64,000 bases of DNA from DASRDR01 sp963812945 [NCBI: uncultured Candidatus Rokubacteria bacterium] (GCA_963812945.1 CAWEXD010000008.1:3906001-3970000); one strand, 5' to 3'; shown: positions 17,192-25,375, counted from the first letter of the stretch. Program-made: numbers and translations. Notes: a model not told the origin generated them from the letters alone.

Positions 17192-17420
17192 CGTCCGGGC
17201 TTCCCGTCGTCTCCGGACGGGAGGCCATCCGCGTCTTCGAGCAGCTCGGCTACCGCGTCGTGCGGCAGCGCGGCAGCCATATCCGGCTCCGCCATGCGAC
17301 TGATCCAGAAAGCCGCTCACGATCCCGGACCACCGCACACTCAAGCCGGGCCTGCTACGACACCTGATGCGTGACGCCGAGGTGGACCCCGAGGAGTTTG
17401 GCCGACTGCTGAATCAGTAG
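17188..17420 (+). pseudogene. hicA: hicA toxin gene, frameshifted
   Basis: The first frame encodes the HicA fold start (VSGREAIRVFEQLGYRVVRQ) and the catalytic histidine motif GSHIRLRH, then continues out of frame after the codons for TDPE. Shifting by one base at about 17310 restores KPLTIPDHRTLKPGLLRHLM and DAEVDPEEFGRLLNQ before TAG at 17418. The complete protein would be about 77 residues, normal for HicA. The one-base loss disables the toxin unless it is a sequencing error. The sequence after 17320 is duplicated at 11209. Confidence 0.8.
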
Positions 17421-17530
17421 CGCGGACGTCTCGCGAGTGAGTCTGGACGGCCGATTTCGCTATGCCCGAAACTATGCCCGCGACCGACCTCCGCGGGCCC
17501 AAAATCATCCCCCGCCAGCCAAGCACCCAA

Positions 17531-17568
17531 AGAAAAACCCCTCGGCAAGTCCGCGACTTACCGAGGGG
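17531..17568 (-). terminator. Terminator-like hairpin in repeat copy 3
   Basis: Arms at 17538-17551 and 17555-17568 pair with one mismatch. On the minus strand the hairpin is followed by TTTTTCTTT, as in copy 1. It would terminate transcripts coming from the tRNA-like sequence at 17627, and could also end the hicBA transcript on the plus strand. Confidence 0.6.
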
Positions 17569-17579
17569 CTTCGATCTGC

Positions 17580-17627
17580 CCGCCTGCTTGACAGGCCAGT
17601 GTGCTAACCAGGCTGCACCACGACCCC
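17580..17627 (-). pseudogene. 5' half of tRNA-Asp(GUC), second copy
   Basis: The sequence is identical to the tRNA fragment at 5473-5520: acceptor GGGGTCG, D-arm, and anticodon GTC at 17590-17592. Downstream on the minus strand, GGGCAGATCGAAGCCC could fold as a T-arm-like hairpin, but no 3' acceptor strand complementary to GGGGTCG follows. It is not a normal tRNA. Confidence 0.65.
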
Positions 17628-17742
17628 GATGCGGTTTTCGGGCGCTCGCATCGGCCTTGCGCGCCACTCGGCCAGGTCGCTCTGCCGCACGAGACACCCG
17701 AGTCTACCAGATTCCGGGCAAGTCGGCGCGGCGGAAGTCGCG

Positions 17743-18112
17743 CTAGGGGTCAGCCGGTCGAGTCCCTGCACCACCGCCCAGCCACGCCGCCGGTCCCTCG
17801 CCGGGTAGCGTCGCGCCGTCCCGCGGCCGATCCGCGTCGCCCGTGAATCCGATGGCGACGATCTCGGGCTCATCGAGAGCAATCCGGACGGCGAGTCGGC
17901 CCGCGTCGCGGACCAGGATCGTCCGGGCGAACCGGCCCGGCTTCGCGAGGAGCACCTGCTCTGCCCCCGGGCCGTGCAGGAGATCCCGGCCGTGGATGTG
18001 CCCGATCGGGAACGGCTCGTTCGCCATCGCGTGCAGCAGGGTCGGAAGCACGTCCAGATGGCTGGTCAACTGGGCCGTTGAGCCCGCCGGCATTCCGGGA
18101 CCCCGCAGCGAC
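17743..18112 (-). pseudogene. C-terminal fragment of a sulfatase-family gene
   Basis: The frame encodes STAQLTSHLDVLPTLLHAMA followed by HIHGRDLL and a hydrophilic end. The pattern T-S-H-x-D-x-x-P-T-L-L is the C-terminal signature of alkaline-phosphatase-superfamily enzymes such as sulfatases and phosphoethanolamine transferases. The catalytic N-terminal part is missing, and the sequence upstream of about 18112 is unrelated. It is thus a remnant. Confidence 0.55.
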
Positions 18113-18314
18113 CACTACGGACGTTCAGGACCCCCAACCGGGCCACTCTGTGTGGATGTCCTCGAACTCGGATTTCTACAGGCCGGGCACAACTCGATGG
18201 ACGGCAGCGACAAGGCACTGCTCGATCTGAAGCCTTGACCTGAGCCGCCACCCCTCGGGAAGCCCGAGTGGAGTGTCTATTCGGAGCTCTTCCAAGAAGC
18301 GACGAGTGTACCGG

Positions 18315-20210
18315 TCACGGCGGCGAGCGATGCACCACCAAGTATGGCCCCGTGTGATGCCATTTCCATCTCTTCTGTGTCTCGTCCTTCACGACATGCG
18401 ACATGTGCCCGACGTACCAAATGACCGTCCTCGCCGCTGTAACGCTTTCGCCGTTCGCGTACGGGAGATCCTGGTACTCATCGAGATCCCAGTTGCCGTC
18501 CTCTTCCGGTTGGTACAGCCGCACGCTTAGATCTCGATTGGAGAACTCGTCGAAGACGGCGTCGGCGCCGCTCCGAAACACCCACAGGCCTTCGGGGTGA
18601 TCATGTCGACGAACGAACAGGTGCGGGTTCGGTTCCGGCGCTTCCTTCCGCCAGTCGCCCTCGGTCGTGTAGTGAAACCAAGGCCGCGTCCCCGCTTTCA
18701 ACAGGAACACTTGGTCCCTCGTCCCCCCGGCGGGACTGAAGTCAAACCGCCAGTAGGGATGATGGACGTGCTCCATGTTGCACGCGATCCCCCCGCTCCA
18801 CGCCGCGGCATGAATCTGCGCCGGAGCCCTCGACGTCGGTCCTGCCGGGGCACTGAAGTACCAGGCATGATAGATGTGGTACTTGCCGATCCTGGCATAG
18901 ACGCCGTACTCGAGCCACGCCACATCGTCCTGAAGCCACTCGCGTTTGCACACTTTCTCGGGACACGCCTGGGGGTCTCGCGGCCATGGGGTCTCCGGCG
19001 CCTCGGCTTGGTCGGGCACTTCCACGTTGCCGGCGTCGATCCGATCGTTGAACGGGCCGCATCCCCAGGAAAGGAGGCGGTCGAGGGGGAACCAGGTCCA
19101 GGGCTTGTACCACGCCGCGTCATTCGCATAGCGCACACGGATGACGGGGAGAGTCATCCTCTGGACCACAGGATGTCCCCGGTACGTGACCTCGGAGATC
19201 TCGAGGCCGGTCCGGCTCCCTGTCGCCAAGCGGTACCTGAACTGCCACCCCTTCCAGACCTCGCTGCCCTCAATCACCTCGTGCCGCAAGGGGAACGCTC
19301 TGGCGTCGCGTTGTGCCTGTCTTCGTTGTGCCTGTCCCTGTTGCGCAGGGTCCGGCGGCGTCGCTGGCGCCGACCAGGTCCCGCGCGACGGGGACGCACG
19401 CAGAACGCGCCGCTCCCGTAGATCGACCTCAGCCCAATACCGAGTTCCCTCCTCTCCGGACGCGGAGAAGGTCACGTACATGGTCCGGTTTGGACACCGG
19501 TACGGGCGGAGGGATCCTCGGCACGTCGTGGTCAAAATGGCGTCCGCTTCGAGCCCCCCAATGTGCGGGGCGAGTCGGGGATCGCTCTGCGCGATGCGGA
19601 TGGCGTCCCGCTCCTCCTCGACGGAAGCCGCGGGAGACGCGTCCGGCCGCTCCTGAACGCTGACCACGCTGTCCTGACAGAGGAGTACATCAACCGTGAG
19701 ATTGCGCTCGTGGCTGAAGAACCTGTGCCTGACCGGCTCGCCCGCCATCCCGCGCTGGGGGCAGAGGGCGGGGCTGTCCACGCGCTCCGACTCGAGGTAG
19801 CGCAGGTCACCGAACTGGCGAATCCGCTGGCCGACCTGAGTGATCTGCCGCCGCGTGAGGTCTTCGTGCTGCGCCTGCAGGCGGCTGCGCTCAGTAGGAT
19901 CCGGTCGCCCCTGCAGGCCGGACACAAGCCACGAGGTTCCTCTCAGGCGCCCGCGCTCATCCAGCTGAAGCGGGACGACCGTCGGGGGCCCGCCCGGAAG
20001 GCCGATCTGATCGGGGTTGTCGACCACGGCCAGCGTCGCTGGCACGAAGGGCGTGGGCGGCGCAAGATGGAGCGACGGGCATGCTGTAAGGGCGAGTGCG
20101 ACGACGAGCAGCAGTCCGCCGCTGCACCCGATGCGCGCCACCCGACGCAGGGAGCCTCCGATGGAACCCGGACGACCGGCGTTCCCATGAGGCCGATCAG
20201 AACCCGACAT
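18315..20210 (-). CDS. Copper-amine-oxidase-like lipoprotein
   Basis: This 631-residue protein has a lipoprotein signal (hydrophobic stretch, then LALTACPSL with the lipid-bearing cysteine). The C-terminal 250 residues resemble the beta-sandwich of copper amine oxidases: IACNMEHVHHPYWRFDF, with the H-x-H copper motif, and near the end VIWYVGHMSHVVKDE followed by HHTGPYLVVHR, matching the third-histidine region. The usual topaquinone motif N-Y-D/E is not evident at its expected place (WLEYGVYARIGKYHIYHAWY). The enzyme may be inactive as an amine oxidase or use another tyrosine. The ATG at 20210 follows a strong GGAGGGAGGAGG; a longer start at 20276 is less likely. It stands alone, anchored in the cell envelope. 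Confidence 0.6.
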   Translation of the reverse strand: MSGSDRPHGNAGRPGSIGGSLRRVARIGCSGGLLLVVALALTACPSLHLAPPTPFVPATLAVVDNPDQIGLPGGPPTVVPLQLDERGRLRGTSWLVSGLQGRPDPTERSRLQAQHEDLTRRQITQVGQRIRQFGDLRYLESERVDSPALCPQRGMAGEPVRHRFFSHERNLTVDVLLCQDSVVSVQERPDASPAASVEEERDAIRIAQSDPRLAPHIGGLEADAILTTTCRGSLRPYRCPNRTMYVTFSASGEEGTRYWAEVDLRERRVLRASPSRGTWSAPATPPDPAQQGQAQRRQAQRDARAFPLRHEVIEGSEVWKGWQFRYRLATGSRTGLEISEVTYRGHPVVQRMTLPVIRVRYANDAAWYKPWTWFPLDRLLSWGCGPFNDRIDAGNVEVPDQAEAPETPWPRDPQACPEKVCKREWLQDDVAWLEYGVYARIGKYHIYHAWYFSAPAGPTSRAPAQIHAAAWSGGIACNMEHVHHPYWRFDFSPAGGTRDQVFLLKAGTRPWFHYTTEGDWRKEAPEPNPHLFVRRHDHPEGLWVFRSGADAVFDEFSNRDLSVRLYQPEEDGNWDLDEYQDLPYANGESVTAARTVIWYVGHMSHVVKDETQKRWKWHHTGPYLVVHRSPP

Positions 20211-20329
20211 GGCCTCCTCCCTCCTGGGCTCCTCCGAAGGAGCCGGACCTGGATCGAGCGCGCACATCCTTGACACTCCTTGTGTGCCAATCGCCCGAGC
20301 CTGTCAACGTGGTCCACGTCAACGTGGAG

Positions 20330-20520
20330 GGCGGGCGGCGCGCCACCGGGACCCGCAGCCGGGAAACGGCGGAAGTCTGTGCTGGCCACCTCCCGGATTC
20401 CGCGGAGACGGGCCGCCGTCCGCGATCCTGAAGCCCCCCGCGCGGTCCGCTCGCGCCTGGCAACTCCCGGCGCCAGCGCCGGCCGGCCAGCCCGGTCCCC
20501 GCGGCCCGACGTTCCCGGCG
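20330..20520. repeat. Second dispersed repeat family, copy 2
   Basis: This segment is similar to 15770-15965, with matching blocks around CCGCGATCCTGAAG and the closing CGGTCCCCGCGGC. It separates the divergent lipoprotein and XRE genes and ends about 46 bases before the XRE start. The sequence between, 20521-20566, is an AT-richer island (GTGTTATTACATGATC) that probably holds the XRE promoter. Confidence 0.5.
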
Positions 20521-20566
20521 AGCGACGGAGTGTTATTACATGATCTGTGATAGACTCAAGAGCGTG

Positions 20567-21244
20567 ATGAACCAGCTGCGAACCGCCCGTCAGGCCCGGG
20601 GGTGGACCCAGGTCCGGGCCGCCGCCCGGCTCGGGGTCTCCCAGTCCTACCTCGCCATGCTCGAGGCGGGACAGCGGCCCCTCACGCCCGCTGTGGCGCG
20701 GCGGGCGATGCGCGCCTACGGCCTGCCGCCGACCGTCCTGTCCCCGGGGGTGGCACCGCGGGTCTCGGCCGTGACGCTCGCCCAGGACCTTGCGGCCCTC
20801 GGCTACCCGGGTTTCACCCAACTCGCGCGCCGGAGCGGCGCGGCGAAGCATCCCGGCGCGGTGCTGCTCACGGCCCTCGCACAGCCCGAGCTCGAGGCGC
20901 GCGCGGTCGAGGCCCTGCCCTGGCTACTCCTTCGCTACTGGAGCCTCGACCCGGCCTGGCTCGTCCGCGAGGCCAAGGTGCGCGACCTCCAGAACCGCCT
21001 CGGCTTCGTCGTGAGCCTCGCGCGTGAGGTGGCCGAGCGTGAGGGTGACGGCCCGCGCCTCGCGGCCCTCCGCACGCTCGAGGCCGCCCTCGAGCGGAGC
21101 CGACTGGCGCGTGAGGACACCCTCGGGCCCGCCGCCCTCTCCGAGGCCGAACAGCGCTGGCTCGAGACACGCCGGTCGGACGCCGCGCGTCACTGGAATC
21201 TCCTGACCGACTGGACGGCGGAGGCGCTGCGCTATCGCGCCTGA
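20567..21244 (+). CDS. XRE-type regulator, likely antitoxin of an AbiE-like pair
   Basis: This 225-residue protein has an N-terminal Cro/C1 helix-turn-helix (MNQLRTARQARGWTQVRAAA then LGVSQSYLAMLEAG, residues 1-60) and a long helical C-terminal part with no recognised domain. The next gene encodes an AbiEii-like nucleotidyltransferase and is in tight register with it, so the XRE protein is probably the antitoxin/autoregulator. I prefer the ATG at 20567 because the HTH starts there. ATG 20540 would add nine residues. The preceding 45 bases are unusually AT-rich for this window, consistent with a promoter. Confidence 0.7.
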   Translation: MNQLRTARQARGWTQVRAAARLGVSQSYLAMLEAGQRPLTPAVARRAMRAYGLPPTVLSPGVAPRVSAVTLAQDLAALGYPGFTQLARRSGAAKHPGAVLLTALAQPELEARAVEALPWLLLRYWSLDPAWLVREAKVRDLQNRLGFVVSLAREVAEREGDGPRLAALRTLEAALERSRLAREDTLGPAALSEAEQRWLETRRSDAARHWNLLTDWTAEALRYRA

Positions 21245-21770
21245 GCCGCCGTCCCCGTGGCGCGAGTTCCTGACCGCGCTCGACGCCGCCCTCCCGGAGG
21301 TCGTAGCTCTTCACTGTCTCGGGGGATTCGTCGTCGCAGTGCGCTACGGCCTCCCGCGCCCGACGGCCGACCTCGACTATCTCGAGGTGATCCCCGCGAG
21401 GCACGGCGCGCTCCTCCAGGAGCGCGCCGGCCCCGGCAGCGCGCTGGCCCGCGCTCATGGGCTGCATCTCCAGCACGTGACCGTCGCGAGCCTGCCTGAT
21501 CGGTACCAGGAGCGGCTCGCCCCGCTCTGGCCCGGCCGGTTCCCGCGCCTAGCGCTCTTCACCCTGGAGGCGCACGACCTGGCGCTCTCGAAGCTGGCCC
21601 GCAACAGCCCGATCGACCGCGAGGATGTCGCCCGCCTGGCCCGCACCGTTCCGCTCAACCCGGTCCTCCTGCGCGAGCGCTACGAGACGGAGCTGCGTCC
21701 GATCATCACCGGGGACCTCGCCCGTCATGACCAGACCATCGCGCTCTGGCTGGAGGCGTACTTCGGGTAG
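21234..21770 (+). CDS. AbiEii-like nucleotidyltransferase, likely toxin
   Basis: The frame encodes a minimal nucleotidyltransferase: HCLGGFVVAVRYGLPRPTAD followed by LDYLEV gives the G-G...T-x-D-L-D pattern of the AbiEii/MNT fold, and SKLARNSPIDREDVARLART matches the helical region typical of this family. AbiEii toxins transfer nucleotides to target RNAs and are paired with HTH antitoxins. The open frame begins after 21206 but has no ATG, GTG or TTG before 21339, which would delete the GG motif. A non-standard start (ATC at 21234 overlapping the upstream stop, or CTG at 21270) is implied, so the listed start is tentative. Confidence 0.6.
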   Translation: MAPEPPSPWREFLTALDAALPEVVALHCLGGFVVAVRYGLPRPTADLDYLEVIPARHGALLQERAGPGSALARAHGLHLQHVTVASLPDRYQERLAPLWPGRFPRLALFTLEAHDLALSKLARNSPIDREDVARLARTVPLNPVLLRERYETELRPIITGDLARHDQTIALWLEAYFG

Positions 21771-21876
21771 ACCGGCCGATCCGCTCCGTGTGTCTGTGGA
21801 ATCGATCGGTCGCGCGAACTTCTCCGAATGGAGTCCGGCCGGGCCGCGCCGGGCCCGGCCGGCGAGACTACGCCGC

Positions 21877-22065
21877 CTAGCGGTACGCGCGCTCCAGCGC
21901 GGCGATGGCGACCTTCTTCATCTGGAGCATCGCGTGCATGACGCGCCGGGCCTTCTCGGGGTCCTTGTCCGCCAGCATCGGGTCCAGCACCGTGGGCACG
22001 ACCTGCCAGGACACGCCGTACTTGTCCTGGAGCCAGCCGCACTGCTGGATCGTTCCGCCCTCATG
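21877..22065 (-). pseudogene. 3' fragment of a PhnB-like VOC gene
   Basis: The minus strand encodes QQCGWLQDKYGVSWQVVPTV followed by LDPMLADKDPEKARRVMHAM and KKVAIAALERAYR before TAG at 21877. This matches the last 60 residues of the complete VOC/PhnB-like protein at 24112-24609 (CGWLIDRFGLRWQIVPAAL). The first two thirds are missing. Confidence 0.7.
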
Positions 22066-22154
22066 GGCGGGCCTCCTTTCGGCTCACCCGACCAACGCAC
22101 GGACCGGCCGATTGGTGACAGTGCGCGCCGTCTCGCCTCGCGCCCTGGAACCCC

Positions 22155-23897
22155 TCAGCGCCGGTATCGAAAAACGAGGGTCGCGTGACTGATCGAGACT
22201 CCGCCCACTCTCTGCTCGACCCGGACCCGAATCGCGCCGCTGTCACCGCCGGCCCGGCCTGACTGGCTCGCCGATTGGCTGAATCCCGGTCCCACCACTC
22301 TCTCCAGCGTCATCCGCGGTGACCTCGTCGACCAGCGTAGGTCCTGCTGGTCCGCGGGACGGAAGCCACGGATGACGACGTCTCCACTGCCTGGAATCTC
22401 CAGTCGCTGACGGTCGACCCATTGCGCGTTTCCCTGAAGCTGCAGCCGCGACTGCGCCGCCGGAGACAGGTTGTCGAACCGCACGATCACGCCCCCGACC
22501 GGGGCGCCGTCGACGCGCAGGTGCCAATCGATGATGAACGGCCCGGGGCATCCGGGGCAGCAGTCCACGATCTCGCAGCCTACCGGAACCCAGTGTTCGG
22601 AGACGAACACGGGTGTCTCGAAGCATCCGGGGTTGATGACCCCGTCCCTGCCGATGCACTGCTTCTCGGCGAAGAAATGAACCGTCCCGCAATCCGGCCC
22701 GGCGACACAGTCTCGGCCTCGTGCCCCCACCAACGCGGTGGACGCATCGTCCGACAGGGCGACCCAACCGCCAAACAGATCAAGAGCGGCTCGGGGAGAC
22801 GGGGTCAACTTCTGCTTCTGGGCCCAGATGCTGCCGGTACGCTCGAAGAGATAGCCCGATCCGCAGTTCTGGCCTGAAGTGCACGTCTCCTCGAGGGCTC
22901 CCACCAGAGCGGTATTGCCGTCCGAGGACAGCGCAGTGGCCATGCCAAGGCCACGATTGTCGTCAGCACCTACCGTGAGTTTCTTCTGCTGCGACCAGCC
23001 GCTGCTGTCGCGCACGAAGACATACGCGGCGCCGCAAAAGCCGCCCGCCGTGCAGTCGACCCCGGGGGCTCCCACCAAGGCGGTGGTGCCACCGTCGGAC
23101 AGGCTGACTGACAATCCGAAATGGTCGAGCGCCACGCTATCCGAAGCCAAGAGTGTCTGCTGCAGGCTCCAGCTCCCGCCGGTGCGCACGTAGACGTAGG
23201 CTGCGCCGTGGCTGTCGTTCGTGAAGTACGCTCCGATGAGCGCCGTCCCGCCGTCACTCGATAGTGCGACGCTCGACCCGAAATGCTCGGCGTCCGGTTC
23301 CGCCTTGCCGAGCTTCTGTTCGAGACTCCAGGTACTTCCCGTGCGCACGAACACATAGGCCGCGCCGCACTTGAGGGCCACGCAGTCGTCTCCGGTGGCG
23401 CCGATCAGGAGGGTGTGGCCGTCGTTGGAAAGAGCCACCTCACCGGACGACCCAGCAAGACCTCCGGCTACGGTCAGCACTTGCTGGAGGCTCCACATCG
23501 TGCCACTGCGCACGAACACCCAGGCGCGCCGGTACAGCCAATCGTACAGTACCGCGGTCTGGCCGTCACCGGAGAGTGCTCCCGGAACGTGGCCCGGACA
23601 GCCGAGGGAGGTAGCCGGAGGGGTAACGAGCTTCTGCTGCTGGGTCCACGTATCGCCATTGCGGCCGAACACGTACGCGGCCCAGCATCCCGGGACCGTC
23701 CGTCGTGTGACGAGGGCGACCTCGCCGTTCTTCGAGAGACCGACCAACATGAGGAGACTTGACGGACCGACATCCGCGGCTGTGAAGCTCGATCGCTCCT
23801 CAAGAATCTGGTCTGCGCGCACGGGCGCGCCCGCCAGCGATGCTCCGAGGACCAGCGCGATTGCCGAAAGGCGACGCTCTGTACGCAGGCGGGGCAT
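22155..23897 (-). CDS. Secreted FG-GAP-like beta-propeller protein
   Basis: This 580-residue protein has a signal peptide (residues 1-28, ending APVRADQ) and about seven repeats of 45-60 residues of the form SVALSSDGGTALIGA...CGAAYVFVRTG..W..QQKL, as in FG-GAP/integrin-alpha-like propellers. Four or five repeats carry a cysteine pair just before the AAYVF strand (DDCVALKCGAAYVF, VDCTAGGFCGAAYVF), suggesting one disulfide per blade. Residues after about 410 form a separate beta-rich domain with a CCPGCPG cluster. Such proteins act outside the cell in adhesion or binding. The ATG at 23897 follows GGAGGAGG; a GTG at 23912 would include that site in the coding region. Confidence 0.7.
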   Translation of the reverse strand: MPRLRTERRLSAIALVLGASLAGAPVRADQILEERSSFTAADVGPSSLLMLVGLSKNGEVALVTRRTVPGCWAAYVFGRNGDTWTQQQKLVTPPATSLGCPGHVPGALSGDGQTAVLYDWLYRRAWVFVRSGTMWSLQQVLTVAGGLAGSSGEVALSNDGHTLLIGATGDDCVALKCGAAYVFVRTGSTWSLEQKLGKAEPDAEHFGSSVALSSDGGTALIGAYFTNDSHGAAYVYVRTGGSWSLQQTLLASDSVALDHFGLSVSLSDGGTTALVGAPGVDCTAGGFCGAAYVFVRDSSGWSQQKKLTVGADDNRGLGMATALSSDGNTALVGALEETCTSGQNCGSGYLFERTGSIWAQKQKLTPSPRAALDLFGGWVALSDDASTALVGARGRDCVAGPDCGTVHFFAEKQCIGRDGVINPGCFETPVFVSEHWVPVGCEIVDCCPGCPGPFIIDWHLRVDGAPVGGVIVRFDNLSPAAQSRLQLQGNAQWVDRQRLEIPGSGDVVIRGFRPADQQDLRWSTRSPRMTLERVVGPGFSQSASQSGRAGGDSGAIRVRVEQRVGGVSISHATLVFRYRR

Positions 23898-24111
23898 GAC
23901 CTCCTCCAGCACGAATCGCGGCCGTGTCTTCGGGCCTAGGTCGGCGATCGACGCGGAGTGAGGCCATCTTATCCGTTGACTCAGCTGACGAAAAGGCCGA
24001 GCGGGCGGGGATCGCGCGTGGCGTCGCTGGCGCGCGCCACATCACCCCCCGGAGCGCGCGCCGGTGCGGACCCGCTCCACGCGTTCCATGCGCTGTCCTG
24101 AACCTTCGAGA

Positions 24112-24609
24112 CTAGGCCGCCGAGCGGTACGCGCGCTCCAGCGCGGCGATGTCGAGCTTGACCATCGTCAGCAGCGCGTCCGTGACCCGCTTGGACCGGG
24201 CCGGATCCTTGTCGCCCATCATCTCGTCCAGGGCGGCGGGCACGATCTGCCAGCGGAGACCGAATCGGTCGATGAGCCAGCCGCACGCCTGGACCTTGCC
24301 GCCTCCCTGGAGGAGCGCGTCCCAGTATCGGTCCAGCTCGGCCTGATCGTCGCAAAGCACGACGATCGAGATGGCGTCGTTGAACTCGTGGTGGGGCCCT
24401 GCGCTCATGGCCTGGAAGCGCTGGCCGAGGAGCGTGAAGTCCACCACCTTCACGGACCCCGGCGGCCCGCTTGGCGTGTCGCTCAGGAGCGTCGTCACGC
24501 GCTCGACCCGCGAGTCCGGAAAGACGGAGGCGTAGAATCTCGCCGCCTCCTCCGCCTCGCTTGCGTACCAGAGGTGGGTGAAGATCTTCGAGCTGCGCTT
24601 CAATGCCAT
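24112..24609 (-). CDS. PhnB-like VOC family protein
   Basis: This 165-residue protein has the PhnB/'3-demethylubiquinone methyltransferase-like' VOC fold: FTHLWYASEAEEAARFYASV, RFQAMSAGPHHEFNDAISI and ACGWLIDRFGLRWQIVPAAL. Members are widely annotated but few have a proven reaction. GGAGG precedes the ATG by seven bases. It lies next to a YCII/DGPF protein gene on the same strand; the two families often co-occur. A truncated paralogue lies at 21877-22065. Confidence 0.8.
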   Translation of the reverse strand: MALKRSSKIFTHLWYASEAEEAARFYASVFPDSRVERVTTLLSDTPSGPPGSVKVVDFTLLGQRFQAMSAGPHHEFNDAISIVVLCDDQAELDRYWDALLQGGGKVQACGWLIDRFGLRWQIVPAALDEMMGDKDPARSKRVTDALLTMVKLDIAALERAYRSAA

Positions 24610-24697
24610 GGTCGTGCCTCCGTCGATGTGAGCTCTCGGCGGCCGCTTGGGGCCCGCCGCGTCTGGGTCTTCGCCTTGGTCTCCGGCCGCCGCGGCG

Positions 24698-25123
24698 TCA
24701 GGCCGTCGGCTCCACGCCACCGATTCCGAGATCGCGGAAACGCTGCACCGCGTCCGTCGGCTCGAAGTCCTCCAGCTCGAACAGCTGGCGCACCTCGATC
24801 TCGCCCTCCTTGCCGGGGCCCGCCGGGTTGGGGAAGCGCTTGGCCCACTCGAGGGCTTCCTCGCGCGACTTCACCCGGATGAGGGTGTAGCCGGCAAGAA
24901 GCTCCTTCGTCTCCGCGAAGGGCCCGTCGGTGATCGTGCGCTTCCCGCCCGAGTACTTGATGCGCCAGCCCTTCGAGCTCGGCTGGAGCCCGGAGCCGTC
25001 GAGCAGCACGCCTGCCTTCGCCAGCTCCTCGTGGTATTGGCCCATCTCGGCGATCAGCGAGTCCTCCGGCATCACGCCCGCCTCGGACTCCCTGGTCGCC
25101 TTCACGATGATCATGAATCGCAT
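24698..25123 (-). CDS. YCII/DGPF-domain protein
   Basis: This 141-residue protein is of the YCII-related DGPF family: MRFMIIVKATRESEAGVMP at the start, the name-giving TDGPFAETKELLAGYTLI at about residues 65-82, and EIEVRQLFELEDF at the end. These proteins often accompany ECF-type sigma factors or VOC proteins. No sigma factor gene is present here. The ATG at 25123 is in good context (GGGAG upstream). The VOC gene follows on the same strand after 88 bases. Confidence 0.85.
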   Translation of the reverse strand: MRFMIIVKATRESEAGVMPEDSLIAEMGQYHEELAKAGVLLDGSGLQPSSKGWRIKYSGGKRTITDGPFAETKELLAGYTLIRVKSREEALEWAKRFPNPAGPGKEGEIEVRQLFELEDFEPTDAVQRFRDLGIGGVEPTA

Positions 25124-25375
25124 CGCCGCATCTCCCTCGGGTGTTTGGGGCGGTCGAGCGCCCCGGCGCCAGGCCCGGGCTGCCCCTTCATCCAGTAGTC
25201 GAACGGGAGGCGGGGAATCGACATCGCCCCTCCGGTGCGACAAGATGACCGCGGACGCGCGGATCCGGTCGAGATCCGGGGCTCACTTACGACCATACAG
25301 CAGGATGGAGGGCCGGGCACCGCGCGCGGCCCTCGCCGAGGCGAGGACGGGCCTACATGGAGCGGAGGCCAGGCG

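Larger units (their letters stand above)
17449..17634. repeat. Dispersed repeat, copy 3 (tRNA-Asp half plus hairpin)
   Basis: This is the near-identical counterpart of 5341-5527: same start, same hairpin (one mismatch), same tRNA-Asp half and the same GATGCGG at the end. Unlike copy 1, it directly follows the tail of hicA; copy 2 also follows a hicA tail. The ancestral unit therefore probably was hicA end plus this repeat. Confidence 0.75.
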
